Positions 27,505 through 35,733 of a DNA stretch of 56,060 nt are shown in pieces; within the stretch, counting starts at the first letter, position 1, and each line of letters starts with the position of its first letter. Both the position numbers and the translations under genes were made by a program. Where the stretch lies: contig JAPOOX010000022.1 in assembly GCA_026713185.1 (NCBI GenBank), positions 1 to 56,060 of the forward strand, written 5' to 3'. This stretch comes from Gammaproteobacteria bacterium (GTDB lineage: Bacteria; Pseudomonadota; Gammaproteobacteria; Pseudomonadales; Azotimanducaceae). The notes beneath the pieces were generated by a model, which had not been told where the DNA came from, searched no databases, and was given only the letters and a program-made list of their open reading frames with translations.

Positions 27505-28485
27505 CTCCTGCTTTGATCCGGAACCGGGTATTTCGGATACCAGTCTGGGTACCAGATAACCGGGCATGCGATTCTTCATCTGCGCAATCAGTTTCCGGGC
27601 GCGTGTAGCAGGTATGTCAAAGTGTGCTGTCCCGGCCACTTTATCAAGGCGATGCAGATAATAGGGGAGTGCCCCAATAGAGGATAGTCGCCAGGATAAA
27701 TTACACAGTGCTTCACAATTATCATTGACGTTTTTCAACAAAACACTTTGATTCAGAACAGAGACACCGGCAGATATGAGTTTCTGAACGGCTTGATGTA
27801 CCTGATCGTCCAGTTCATGTTCATGATTTGCATGAATCACCACAATGACTCTCAGCTTTGTCCCTGAAATCCAGCTGAGCATGGTTTCGTTGACCCGTTG
27901 TGGAATCACGACCGGCAGTCGTGTATGAATTCTCAGGTGGGTAATCTGATTTACTTCTCCCAACATCTTCACGAAGTCTGAAAGCTGATTATCGGACATC
28001 AGTAATGGGTCTCCGCCACTCAGAATGACTTCTCGAATCGTAGGGTCCTCCTTGATATAGGACATCACATTGTGCCAATCGCGATGACTGAGTTGTGATT
28101 TGGCGTAAGGGAAATGTCTCCTGAAACAATATCGGCAGTTGATAGCACAGGCTCCTGTGGTCACGATCAGAATCCGCCCACGGTATTTATGAATAATGCC
28201 ATTGCCTTTGATTTGTTCCACCTCCTGCAATGGATCGTTTACATAGCCTTCCACCACTTGATTTTCTGCATGCCGGGGCAGCACCTGAAGCAACAGTGGA
28301 TCGTCTGGATTGCCTCTTTCGATTCTGGACAGGTAGGGCGCCGGAACAAACAGGGGGAAAGCTGTCGGGACCGGGTCAATATCGATCTTGAGGGCTTTTG
28401 CCAACTCGTCAGTATTGCGTATGGCATGTCGCAGGTACCATTGCCATGAATGGTTATGCAAAGCTGTCTCGGTTCGCGGTATCAT
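27493..28485 (-). CDS. epmB: EF-P beta-lysylation protein (lysine 2,3-aminomutase-like radical SAM enzyme)
   Basis: EpmB converts (S)-alpha-lysine to (R)-beta-lysine, which EpmA then attaches to elongation factor P. The 330-residue protein has the radical-SAM cysteine motif CAINCRYC within TTGACAINCRYCFRRHFPY, the KamA-type segments VILSGGDPLLMSD, LRIHTRLPVVIPQRV and VVIHANHEHEL, and the C-terminal LPYYLHRLDKVAGTAHFD. The neighbours settle the assignment as EpmB rather than a catabolic lysine aminomutase: efp starts 30 bp away on the opposite strand and epmA follows it. Its 3' end overlaps serB. Confidence 0.95.
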   Translation of the reverse strand: MIPRTETALHNHSWQWYLRHAIRNTDELAKALKIDIDPVPTAFPLFVPAPYLSRIERGNPDDPLLLQVLPRHAENQVVEGYVNDPLQEVEQIKGNGIIHKYRGRILIVTTGACAINCRYCFRRHFPYAKSQLSHRDWHNVMSYIKEDPTIREVILSGGDPLLMSDNQLSDFVKMLGEVNQITHLRIHTRLPVVIPQRVNETMLSWISGTKLRVIVVIHANHEHELDDQVHQAVQKLISAGVSVLNQSVLLKNVNDNCEALCNLSWRLSSIGALPYYLHRLDKVAGTAHFDIPATRARKLIAQMKNRMPGYLVPRLVSEIPGSGSKQELIA

Positions 28486-28515
28486 TGCGCTCTGTTGAAA
28501 TGATGAGAAAGGTGA

Positions 28516-29088
28516 ATGGCGACATATTCTACCAATGAATTCAAGTCTGGTCTCAAGGTTATACTTGAGGGTGACCCGTGCAGCATCGTAGAGAATGAGT
28601 TTGTAAAACCCGGTAAGGGTCAGGCTTTTAATCGCGTCAAATTAAAAAATCTCAAAACGGGACGGGTGTGGGAACGTACTTTTAAATCCGGTGAATCCAT
28701 AGAAGCGGCAGACGTCAGGGAATTGGCAATGGATTACCTGTATGCGGATTCCGAATACTGGTACTTTATGAAGACTGACGACAGTTATGATCAACTGGTC
28801 GCTGACAGGGCAGCGGTGGAAGACTGTGTTCTGTGGCTGAAAGCCAATGAGAGATATACGGTCTTGTTGTGGAACGAGGCGCCGATAGCCGTTACGCCCC
28901 CTAACTTTGTGGAACTTGAGATCATGGAAACGGACCCTGGATTGAAAGGTGATACGGCGCAGGGTGGCTCTAAACCGGCAACATTGAGTACCGGCGCTGT
29001 GGTCAAGGTCCCTCTTTTCGTGAATGTCGGCGAGATTATTCGAGTTGACACAAGATCTGGCGAATATCAGAACCGGGTAAAAAATTGA
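28516..29088 (+). CDS. efp: Elongation factor P
   Basis: EF-P relieves ribosomes stalled at polyproline stretches. The 190-residue protein begins [14 protein letters not shown] and has the three-barrel architecture: a KOW-like domain I, an OB domain with [13 protein letters not shown], and a C-terminal OB domain with the family signature around [19 protein letters not shown]. The modified residue is present as Lys34 in [10 protein letters not shown], which is the substrate type for beta-lysylation. Both modification genes are adjacent: epmB is divergent 30 bp upstream, and epmA overlaps the efp stop. The hydroxylase EpmC is not in the window. Confidence 0.98.
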   Translation: MATYSTNEFKSGLKVILEGDPCSIVENEFVKPGKGQAFNRVKLKNLKTGRVWERTFKSGESIEAADVRELAMDYLYADSEYWYFMKTDDSYDQLVADRAAVEDCVLWLKANERYTVLLWNEAPIAVTPPNFVELEIMETDPGLKGDTAQGGSKPATLSTGAVVKVPLFVNVGEIIRVDTRSGEYQNRVKN

Positions 29089-30029
29089 CTGGTTCTTCAC
29101 CGCGAACCCTCAAACTGAGGGCAGAATTACTACGCGATATAAGACAGTTCTTTTATGACCGTGACGTTCTCGAAGTCACAACCCCTTCTCTGGGCGCTGC
29201 TGGTGTATCGGACCTCCATCTGAAAAATCTGACACTGGATGTGGCTGGGCAGACAGGTTTCCTGCAGACCTCACCGGAATATGCAATGAAGCGTCTGCTT
29301 GCTGCGGGGAGTGGTGCGATCTATGAGCTTGGCCCTGCATTCCGGAAAGGAGAATCCGGACAAAGACACCATTTTGAATTTACCATGCTTGAGTGGTATC
29401 GCCCTGGTTTTTCGCTTGCAGAGATAATGGCAGAAACAGAAGCCCTGTTGACTGAATTACTGCCTGGCATGCCAGAATTGCAGTGCCTGGAGTACAAAAC
29501 GGTCTTTGAAGAATTCACGGGTATCAATCCACATACGGCTACTATTGCCCGGTTGCAGCAGGTTGTTCGGGAATGCGGTGTGGATGATTCACATATAGAT
29601 TCCCATGATGACACAGGATGCCTGGGTGATTACCTGGATTTACTGTTTTCTTCATTGGTGGAACCGCATCTGTCACATAAAGTTGTTGTTGATTTCCCTG
29701 CCTGTCAGGCAGCGCTGGCTCGATTGAAAAACAATTCAGCCGGTGAAACTGTCGCTGCCCGCTTCGAGATGTACATCAGGGGGATGGAAATCACCAATGG
29801 CTATGACGAACTTGGCGACAGTGTCGAATTGCGACACCGGTTCGAATTGAATAATGAATTGCGTGCACGGCGGTGCCTGCCACAAATCGCACCCGATGAA
29901 AAATTGTTGGCGGCATTGCCATTTATGCCTCAATGCAGTGGTGTCGCCATGGGTTTTGACCGGGTATTGATGATCAGGGCCGATCTGGATGATATAAGCC
30001 AGGTGATTCATTTTACCCGGGATTTCTGA
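29085..30029 (+). CDS. epmA: EF-P--(R)-beta-lysine ligase
   Basis: EpmA (PoxA/GenX) is a truncated class II lysyl-tRNA synthetase paralogue that ligates beta-lysine to Lys34 of EF-P. The 314-residue protein has only the catalytic core and no anticodon-binding domain. Motif 2 is visible in [20 protein letters not shown], and motif 3 in [12 protein letters not shown] near the C-terminus. Other core segments are FLEVTTP-like [10 protein letters not shown] and [14 protein letters not shown]. The start is TTG at 29085, overlapping the efp stop, so the genes are coupled. The substrate strand order efp-epmA with epmB divergent makes a self-contained modification module. Confidence 0.95.
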   Translation: MTGSSPRTLKLRAELLRDIRQFFYDRDVLEVTTPSLGAAGVSDLHLKNLTLDVAGQTGFLQTSPEYAMKRLLAAGSGAIYELGPAFRKGESGQRHHFEFTMLEWYRPGFSLAEIMAETEALLTELLPGMPELQCLEYKTVFEEFTGINPHTATIARLQQVVRECGVDDSHIDSHDDTGCLGDYLDLLFSSLVEPHLSHKVVVDFPACQAALARLKNNSAGETVAARFEMYIRGMEITNGYDELGDSVELRHRFELNNELRARRCLPQIAPDEKLLAALPFMPQCSGVAMGFDRVLMIRADLDDISQVIHFTRDF

Positions 30030-30035
30030 TGTGAC

Positions 30036-30086
30036 TGAATGACTGAGGTAGTGCCGGCATCAGGTTTCGGTGAACGTAGTCATTCA
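30036..30086. terminator. Inverted repeat between convergent epmA and psd, possible bidirectional terminator
   Basis: TGAATGACT at 30036-30044 is an exact inverted copy of AGTCATTCA at 30078-30086. The intervening 33 bases are partly self-complementary (GCCGGC, CAGG). There is no T-run on either side, so factor-independent termination is not certain. It is the only structure in the 70-bp gap between the two converging genes. Confidence 0.3.
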
Positions 30087-30099
30087 AGTGGTCAGGGTG

Positions 30100-30903
30100 T
30101 CAACAGAGGGGTTGACCCATTCTGACGGTATCTCCCGTGGTGACTGTCCAGGATACCCTGTTCTTGAGCACCAGGATTACGGTCGAACCCAGTTCGAAAT
30201 GACCTAACTCGCTGCCTTGTTGACAGGTAGTCATCTGATCCCACTGATCTTCAGTCAAGTGTCCCGGGGGATAGGCAGATGTTCGCCAGACTGGCTTGAT
30301 TCCCGCGACGATCATCGCTCCGACCATCACCAGCACCATGGGTTGAACCTTGTTGTTGAGGTTGCAGACCAGCCTCTCGTTTCTTGTAAACAGTCCGTTC
30401 ACGGAATGCGTGGTGGCTGCATTGACCGAGAACAGTCGTCCCGGGATGTATCGACTGGCGGAGATTTCGGCAGTCAGGGGAAAGTGAACACGATGATAAT
30501 CTTTTGGGGCCAGATAGATTGTAATAAAGCTGCCGTCGATATAGTCATCTACAGTATCCGTCGCGAGCAGTTGCTGCAGGCTGTAGGTTATCCCCTTGGC
30601 CTGGATGAGTCGATCTTCTGACATGTGCCCCACTGCGGAAATTTCTCCATCAGCTGGTGAGCAGATGGTGCCGGAAACCGTTCGGCAACCTGGCTGCAAT
30701 TTCCTGGTAAAGAAATCGTTAAAGCTTTCATACGCGTAAATTTCCCCGGATCGAGCTTCTGTCAGATCGACCTGGTAAATTCTGATGAATTGCCGGATTA
30801 TCAGATTCTTCATCCATCGGATTCGAGATTTCGCCAGGATGGCAACTGTTCTGGATATCAGATGATGTGGCAGAAGATACTGGAGGATAACGAATGGATG
30901 CAT
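30100..30903 (-). CDS. psd: Phosphatidylserine decarboxylase proenzyme
   Basis: Psd makes phosphatidylethanolamine at the inner membrane. The proenzyme cleaves itself at an LGST motif, turning the serine into the pyruvoyl cofactor. The motif is visible in GHFELGSTVILVL, leaving a short alpha chain of about 27 residues. The self-cleavage triad residues are also present: Asp in CSPADGEISAVG and His in DYHRVHFPLT. At 267 residues it is shorter at the N-terminus than the E. coli enzyme (322) but has all catalytic parts. Its ATG overlaps the rhdA stop as TGATG, so rhdA-psd form one operon, the same pair as in Pseudomonas. Confidence 0.95.
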   Translation of the reverse strand: MHPFVILQYLLPHHLISRTVAILAKSRIRWMKNLIIRQFIRIYQVDLTEARSGEIYAYESFNDFFTRKLQPGCRTVSGTICSPADGEISAVGHMSEDRLIQAKGITYSLQQLLATDTVDDYIDGSFITIYLAPKDYHRVHFPLTAEISASRYIPGRLFSVNAATTHSVNGLFTRNERLVCNLNNKVQPMVLVMVGAMIVAGIKPVWRTSAYPPGHLTEDQWDQMTTCQQGSELGHFELGSTVILVLKNRVSWTVTTGDTVRMGQPLC

Positions 30904-31700
30904 CAGGTCTCGATGGGTGTTTCAGGATCGTTGCTCCATTCTGTCCAGGACCCGTCATAGGCCTGGATGGAATACCCGAGTGACTTGCCAATGAGATAGG
31001 TAAGTCCGGACCGATGATGTGTCTGGCAGTGTGTGATGATGGATTTGTCAGCAGTGATTCCTCTTGCCTTCAGGAGTTCGGTAATATCGTTGCGGATTCT
31101 CAGTTGCCGGTCGTGGTCCATAACCTCCAGCCAGTCAAGGTTAATGGCTCCCGGGATGTGACCATTCCTTTTTGAGGTCACTTTGACTCCTGAATATTCT
31201 TCTGCTGAGCGTGCATCCCAGACTATGGTTTCGGGGTCTCCTATTGATGCCAGTACATGTTCTTTGGTAGCAATGCAGGAAGTATCAACAGTCAGGTTTG
31301 TCCGGGTTTCCCTGATTTCCGGTATTTGAGTGGTCATGGGATGTTTTGCCGTCGCCCAGGCAACCAGTCCCCCGTTCAGATAGCTGCTTTTCCGGTGGCC
31401 TATGACATCCAGCGTCCAGATAAATCGTCCGGCCCAGCCGCCGCCTTCGTCGTCATAGGCGACAACCTGCTTCTCCGGGAGATATCCGATCCTGTTGAAT
31501 AGTGCTTCCAGTTTGTCGAGTCCTGGTAGTTTCCCAGTAGCGGGCTGTACTCCGGAAATCAATTCAGCGGGTTCCACATGAATGGCGCCGGGTATGTGCA
31601 TTCGCATGTAGGTTCCAGGTCGGCAAAGATCAATGATGAGCAGATTCTCATCCTGAAGATGGTCGGCGAGTGTTTCTGGTTCAATGATAAGTGGCAGCAT
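30903..31700 (-). CDS. rhdA: Thiosulfate sulfurtransferase (rhodanese, RhdA type)
   Basis: A two-domain rhodanese of 265 residues that moves sulfane sulfur via a persulfide. The N-terminal inactive domain covers about residues 1-130, with IIDLCRPGTYMRMHIPGAIH and VAYDDEGGGWAGRFIW. The C-terminal catalytic domain has VWDARSAEEYSG, GHIPGAINLDW and the active-site loop ITHCQTHHRSGLTY. The loop CQTHHR is the form known from Azotobacter RhdA, distinct from the CGSGVTA loop of mercaptopyruvate sulfurtransferases such as SseA. It is the first gene of an operon with psd. Downstream repeats of the 147-bp family begin about 85 bp before its start. Confidence 0.92.
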   Translation of the reverse strand: MLPLIIEPETLADHLQDENLLIIDLCRPGTYMRMHIPGAIHVEPAELISGVQPATGKLPGLDKLEALFNRIGYLPEKQVVAYDDEGGGWAGRFIWTLDVIGHRKSSYLNGGLVAWATAKHPMTTQIPEIRETRTNLTVDTSCIATKEHVLASIGDPETIVWDARSAEEYSGVKVTSKRNGHIPGAINLDWLEVMDHDRQLRIRNDITELLKARGITADKSIITHCQTHHRSGLTYLIGKSLGYSIQAYDGSWTEWSNDPETPIET

Positions 31701-31784
31701 GTTGAGTGTCTTGAATTAACAAGTTGTATTGTACAGTATTCGCAGGACGGCGCATTCGGTGGTTTGTTAGCTCGCTTCATTAAC

Positions 31785-31810
31785 GAGGCTGTTCGCAGAT
31801 GGCTTTGGAT
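31785..31810. repeat. Isolated left end of the 147-bp palindromic element
   Basis: GAGGCTGTTCGCAGATGG with the arm starting at 31795 repeats the left end of copy B 58 bp further on (31853). Both are preceded by a TTAACGA-G/A-GCTGTTC context. It diverges after GCTTTGG, where the full copies continue with GG. The 31701-32086 spacer between divergent rhdA and orn thus holds this end, full copy B and about 85 bp of unassigned sequence. Promoters for both genes must lie within it. Confidence 0.75.
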
Positions 31811-31844
31811 GCCGTATGTATTTGTTGGCTTGTTTCGTTAACGA

Positions 31845-32001
31845 AGCTGTTCGCAGATGGCTTTGGGGCATTCATTTGCTTCAGCGTCTGCGCGTCCCTC
31901 CGGGATTTCCTTGCTTCCCCCGCATGCCTGTAGTCATGCTCCTCCAGCTCGGCGCTCCGACATTATGCTTGCGCAAACGAACACCCCAAAGCCATCTGCT
32001 G
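31845..32001. repeat. Full copy B of the dispersed 147-bp palindromic element
   Basis: The core spans 31853-31999, exactly 147 bp like copy A, with terminal arms inverted at 24 of 27 positions. The internal hairpin here has stem GCATG (31922-31926), loop CCTGTAGT and stem CATGC (31935-31939). Three base pairs differ from copy A, and all three keep pairing. Short ORFs across it (for example one at 31816-32055) are by-products of the repeat. It lies between divergent rhdA and orn, where in Pseudomonas I expect rsgA and motAB. Confidence 0.85.
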
Positions 32002-32086
32002 TGGGTCGTACATCGTGTGTGTTATTTGTTTCTGGTTAAGAACTGGTTAACATGAATGATCTTTTACTTTGGATGGTGATAAATCT

Positions 32087-32632
32087 GTGGGCAGTTATTC
32101 GGAAAATCTGATCTGGATGGACATGGAAATGACCGGTCTGAATCCGGAGGTTGAGCGAATACTGGAAATCGCCACTATTGTGACTGATTCATCCCTGAAT
32201 ATTCTCGAAGAAGGACCGGTTTTGGCAGTACGTCAGAGTGAATCTTTGCTGGCAGGCATGGATGAGTGGAATCAAAAGCAGCACACGGCTTCCGGACTTA
32301 TTGACCGGGTCCGGTCGTCAGGTGTTACCGAGCAGGAAGCACAAACAGTGACACTGGGTTTTGTTGCCCGGTTTGCCGGCAGGAATGCTTCCCCCCTGTG
32401 TGGTAACAGCATTGCGCAGGACAGACGGTTTCTCGCCCGCTATATGCCGGAACTGGAGCAGTATCTGCATTATAGAAATATCGACGTCAGTACGGTGAAA
32501 GAACTTGCTCGAAGGTGGCGTCCCGATGTCGCTGGAAATATTAAAAAGGCAGGTACGCATCGGGCACTGGATGACATCAGGGAATCCATTAAAGAACTCC
32601 GATATTACAGAGAACACTTCTTTCAACTCTGA
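32087..32632 (+). CDS. orn: Oligoribonuclease
   Basis: Orn degrades 2-5 nt RNAs, and pGpG from cyclic di-GMP, to mononucleotides. It is essential in many gammaproteobacteria. The DEDDh exonuclease motifs are seen: [13 protein letters not shown], then [29 protein letters not shown], and [12 protein letters not shown] with the catalytic His and Asp. I prefer GTG 32087, which gives 181 residues like E. coli Orn and has GGATGG ten bases upstream. The frame is open to a TTG at 32069 (187 residues). Its 3' end overlaps convergent queG by 10 bp. Confidence 0.95.
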   Translation: MGSYSENLIWMDMEMTGLNPEVERILEIATIVTDSSLNILEEGPVLAVRQSESLLAGMDEWNQKQHTASGLIDRVRSSGVTEQEAQTVTLGFVARFAGRNASPLCGNSIAQDRRFLARYMPELEQYLHYRNIDVSTVKELARRWRPDVAGNIKKAGTHRALDDIRESIKELRYYREHFFQL

Positions 32633-33708
32633 GTGCTTTTGGTCAGCTGCCGTTCAATAGCCCATTGCAGATGTTCTTTCAGCATGGGTGAGGCGGCTTC
32701 CAGTCGCTGCTTCAAGGCTGCTACGATGTTCGGTTTGTAGTTCGCATTGCCCAGTGCAATGCTGATGTTGCGCAACCAGCCTTCATATCCGGCTCGTCGA
32801 ATGGCGGAACCGGCAGATTTTTCATCAAATTCCTGTTCACTCCATTGGAACAGCGATAACAGGGATGCTGTGTTCAGATTGTGGCGTGGTTTGAAATCCG
32901 GTTCGGCAGTGGGTGTTGCATAACGATTCCAGGGGCAGACCATCTGGCAATCATCACAGCCGAAAATACGGTTACCCATCTTCTCTCTCACTGAAACTGG
33001 AATCGTTCCCTTGTTCTCTATGGTGTGATAGGAGATACAGCGTTTTGCATCCAGCCGCCATGGCGCAACGATGGCCTTTGTCGGACAGATATCGATACAG
33101 GCTTGACAGGAACCACAACGATTGGTTGCTGGCGATGATTCCATCTGAAACGGGATATTGGTGTAGATTTCTCCCAGGAAAAACCACGAACCGGCATTTT
33201 CATTCAGTAATAATGTATTTTTTCCGATCCATCCGAGACCGGATTTTTCCGCAATGCCTTTTTCCAGTACTGGTGCACTGTCCGTAAAGACGCGTGCGGC
33301 GAAACCCGGCAGATTGTGTTCCAGCAGATAAGCGTTGATAGTTGACTGGAGTTTTCTTAACCGGGCACGGATGACCTTATGATAGTCGCGGCCCAGTGCG
33401 AAGCGTGCGATGCATGCCTGATCATGATCTGCCAGGGTTTCGCGCAGATTGTCATTATCCGGCAGATAATCCATGCGGGCACTGATGATTCGAATGGTAC
33501 CAGGAACCAGAACAGCAGGTTGACTCCGTTTGATTCCATGCATGGACATGTAGTGCATGTCTGCCTGAAATCCCTTTGCCAGCCAGTCATCCAATCGTGC
33601 TTCGTGCGTACTGAGGTCGGTGTCGGTTATGCCTACCTGCTGAAAACCGAGATCCCGTCCCCAAATTTTCACTTTTTCCGTCAGTTCACCTGTAATGGGG
33701 GAAGCCAT
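32623..33708 (-). CDS. queG: Epoxyqueuosine reductase
   Basis: QueG carries out the last step of queuosine synthesis, reducing epoxyqueuosine in tRNA with a cobalamin cofactor and two [4Fe-4S] clusters. The 361-residue protein has the catalytic-domain segments QADMHYM and GYPYG-like region near the N-terminus, [20 protein letters not shown] containing the catalytic Asp, and both ferredoxin-like cluster motifs [12 protein letters not shown] and [11 protein letters not shown]. The C-terminal HEAT-like repeat is also present. The gene lies head-to-head with nnr and overlaps orn at its 3' end. This order is conserved in Pseudomonas. Confidence 0.95.
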   Translation of the reverse strand: MASPITGELTEKVKIWGRDLGFQQVGITDTDLSTHEARLDDWLAKGFQADMHYMSMHGIKRSQPAVLVPGTIRIISARMDYLPDNDNLRETLADHDQACIARFALGRDYHKVIRARLRKLQSTINAYLLEHNLPGFAARVFTDSAPVLEKGIAEKSGLGWIGKNTLLLNENAGSWFFLGEIYTNIPFQMESSPATNRCGSCQACIDICPTKAIVAPWRLDAKRCISYHTIENKGTIPVSVREKMGNRIFGCDDCQMVCPWNRYATPTAEPDFKPRHNLNTASLLSLFQWSEQEFDEKSAGSAIRRAGYEGWLRNISIALGNANYKPNIVAALKQRLEAASPMLKEHLQWAIERQLTKSTQS

Positions 33709-33763
33709 GATTGGTCAAGTAGCCTAAAATATAGTCATTATCGAACCGTGTATCATAGTCCAC

Positions 33764-35224
33764 TTGCAGAATAGTCTTCCATTACAGATTTACACATCGA
33801 ACCAGGTTCGCGAACTTGACCGGCTCGCTATCGATGAATATGGCATATCCGGCATTGTCCTGATGCGGCGAGCAGCAGAGAAAGCCTTTGGTGTACTCTT
33901 TGAATACTGGCCCGACGCAGTTAGTGTCGGGGTGTACTGTGGTAGCGGCAATAATGCCGGCGATGGCTTTATCATTGCCGGATTACTGGCAGACCGGGGA
34001 ATTCAGACGAAGGTAGTTGTGGTTGGCGACCCGGAAAAACTCGGACCAGATGCCGCAGAAGCATTGAATTTCTGCCGGCAGAGGTCTGTACAGTTCTGTG
34101 ATGCCGCGCTGGATTGTAATGTCATAGTGGATGCCCTGCTGGGTACCGGACTGTCCGGGGAGGTCAGGCCGGATTACGCCCAGGCTATAGAAAGCATAAA
34201 CCAGGCAGGGAAACCGGTGCTCGCTGTCGATGTCCCGTCAGGATTATCGGCGGATACAGGTCAATCATTGGGCCAGTCAATTGATGCCAGTGTAACAGTG
34301 ACTTTTATCGGATTGAAGAAGGGCATGTTTACCGGAGAAGGTCCGCAAAAATGCGGGATCATCCAATACGATGACCTCGGTGTACCGGAAGAACTTTTTG
34401 CCAGGGTTGAGTCGAATACGACTCGACTGGACATCGACAATTGTCGTTCACGGTTACCGGCTCGTAATGCCAACGCTCATAAAACTGATTTTGGCCATGT
34501 ACTGGTGGCTGGTGGGACTGCAGGTATGGGAGGTGCAGTATTGATGGCGGCTGAAGCGGCTTTGCGGGTCGGTGCAGGTCTGGTGAGTGTTGCCACACAG
34601 GAAGAAAATATCATACCTGTTCTATCCAGAAGACCCGAAGTCATGGCCCGCAGTGTTTTGAATGATGAGGAACTCGATCCAATGCTGGAGAAGGCGACCT
34701 GCATCGTGCTGGGTCCGGGCCTGGGCAGGAATTCCTGGTCACAATGGTTGTTTGAACGATTGATAAACAGCGGCATACCCGGTGTTCTGGATGCGGATGC
34801 CTTGAATCTGCTGTCTGGAAAACACACCGATTGCACTAACTGGATATTGACCCCTCATCCCGGTGAAGCGGCAAGACTTCTTGGAGATAAAGATCTGTTG
34901 CAGGACAGGTTTGTTGCCGTAACAGAAATCCAGCGGCGTTATCGTGGGGTTGCTTTATTGAAAGGAGCGGGAACATTGATTACCGACGGTTCAGGTATTT
35001 CGATTTGTCCCTATGGAAATCCGGGGATGGCAACCGCAGGGATGGGTGATGTTCTGAGCGGTGTCATAGGAGGATTATTGGCTCAGGGTCTTCCCGCCCG
35101 TGATGCAGCGGAAGTGGGTGTGGCCCTGCATGCTTACGCCGGAGACCTGGTTGCAGAAGCACAGGGAGAACGTGGATTGATTGCGACGGATGTCATCCCG
35201 TGTATTCGCAGGCTTGTTGGTTGA
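33764..35224 (+). CDS. nnr: Bifunctional NAD(P)H-hydrate epimerase/ADP-dependent dehydratase
   Basis: Nnr repairs hydrated NADH and NADPH. The 486-residue protein fuses the YjeF N-terminal epimerase domain (about 1-215) and the ribokinase-like dehydratase domain (about 225-486). The first has GSGNNAGDGFIIAGLL, ALLGTGLSGEVRPDYA and VDVPSGLSADTG. The second has LVAGGTAGMGGAVLMAAEAA, LTPHPGEAARLL and GNPGMATAGMGDVLSGVIGG, whose Asp is catalytic. The start is TTG at 33764. The stop lies nine bases before the tsaE ATG, so nnr begins the coupled run nnr-tsaE-amiB-mutL-miaA. Confidence 0.95.
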   Translation: MQNSLPLQIYTSNQVRELDRLAIDEYGISGIVLMRRAAEKAFGVLFEYWPDAVSVGVYCGSGNNAGDGFIIAGLLADRGIQTKVVVVGDPEKLGPDAAEALNFCRQRSVQFCDAALDCNVIVDALLGTGLSGEVRPDYAQAIESINQAGKPVLAVDVPSGLSADTGQSLGQSIDASVTVTFIGLKKGMFTGEGPQKCGIIQYDDLGVPEELFARVESNTTRLDIDNCRSRLPARNANAHKTDFGHVLVAGGTAGMGGAVLMAAEAALRVGAGLVSVATQEENIIPVLSRRPEVMARSVLNDEELDPMLEKATCIVLGPGLGRNSWSQWLFERLINSGIPGVLDADALNLLSGKHTDCTNWILTPHPGEAARLLGDKDLLQDRFVAVTEIQRRYRGVALLKGAGTLITDGSGISICPYGNPGMATAGMGDVLSGVIGGLLAQGLPARDAAEVGVALHAYAGDLVAEAQGERGLIATDVIPCIRRLVG

Positions 35225-35232
35225 ATCACCCG

Positions 35233-35733
35233 ATGCCGGTCTTTAAGCAGCGCCTGGAAAATGAAGTAGAAACCGTAGCATTTGGCCGATTGCTGGGGAA
35301 ACAGTTATCAACAGGTGGCCGGGTGTACATCAGGGGGGATCTGGGTGCGGGGAAAACCACATTGTGCCGTGGGATTCTGCGTTGTTTTGGTCACCAGGGT
35401 GCGGTCAAGAGTCCGACATTCACATTGGTTGAACCCTACGAACTTACACGTCAGACTATCTATCACTTTGACCTGTACAGACTGGGCCATCCGAACGAAC
35501 TGGAATATATTGGTATTGATGATTACTTCCAACCGGGTAACCTGTGCCTCGTTGAATGGCCGGAACGGGCTCTGGATGCATTACCGCAATGTGACCTGGA
35601 GGTGACGTTGATCATTGTCGACAGAATCAGGTTACTCGAATTGACACCTTGTTCTGATTTGGGAGACAGAATCTGCCGGAACCTGCAATTACGTGACCAC
35701 CAGGTGGGAGAAGTTGACAATGAATCCGCCTGA
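35233..35733 (+). CDS. tsaE: tRNA threonylcarbamoyladenosine biosynthesis ATPase TsaE
   Basis: TsaE is the ATPase that resets the TsaB-TsaD complex during t6A modification of tRNAs reading ANN codons. The protein has the Walker A motif GDLGAGKTTLCRG, then KSPTFTLVEPYEL, HFDLYRLGHPNELEYIG and the Walker B-like CLVEWPERA. I chose ATG 35233 (MPVFKQRLENEVETV, 166 residues). The frame extends upstream to 35200 inside nnr, adding 11 unconserved residues. Its end overlaps the amiB start by 14 bp. The C-terminal tail after IDRIR is somewhat longer than in E. coli. Confidence 0.95.
   Translation: MPVFKQRLENEVETVAFGRLLGKQLSTGGRVYIRGDLGAGKTTLCRGILRCFGHQGAVKSPTFTLVEPYELTRQTIYHFDLYRLGHPNELEYIGIDDYFQPGNLCLVEWPERALDALPQCDLEVTLIIVDRIRLLELTPCSDLGDRICRNLQLRDHQVGEVDNESA

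Noticed and set aside
28642-29100. Minus-strand ORF of 152 codons
   Set aside because: It is antisense to efp, a certain gene, and shows no domain or ribosome site.
31816-32055. Overlapping short ORFs of 60-87 codons
   Set aside because: They run across copy B of the palindromic repeat; their similarity to reading frames at copy A is explained by the repeat itself.
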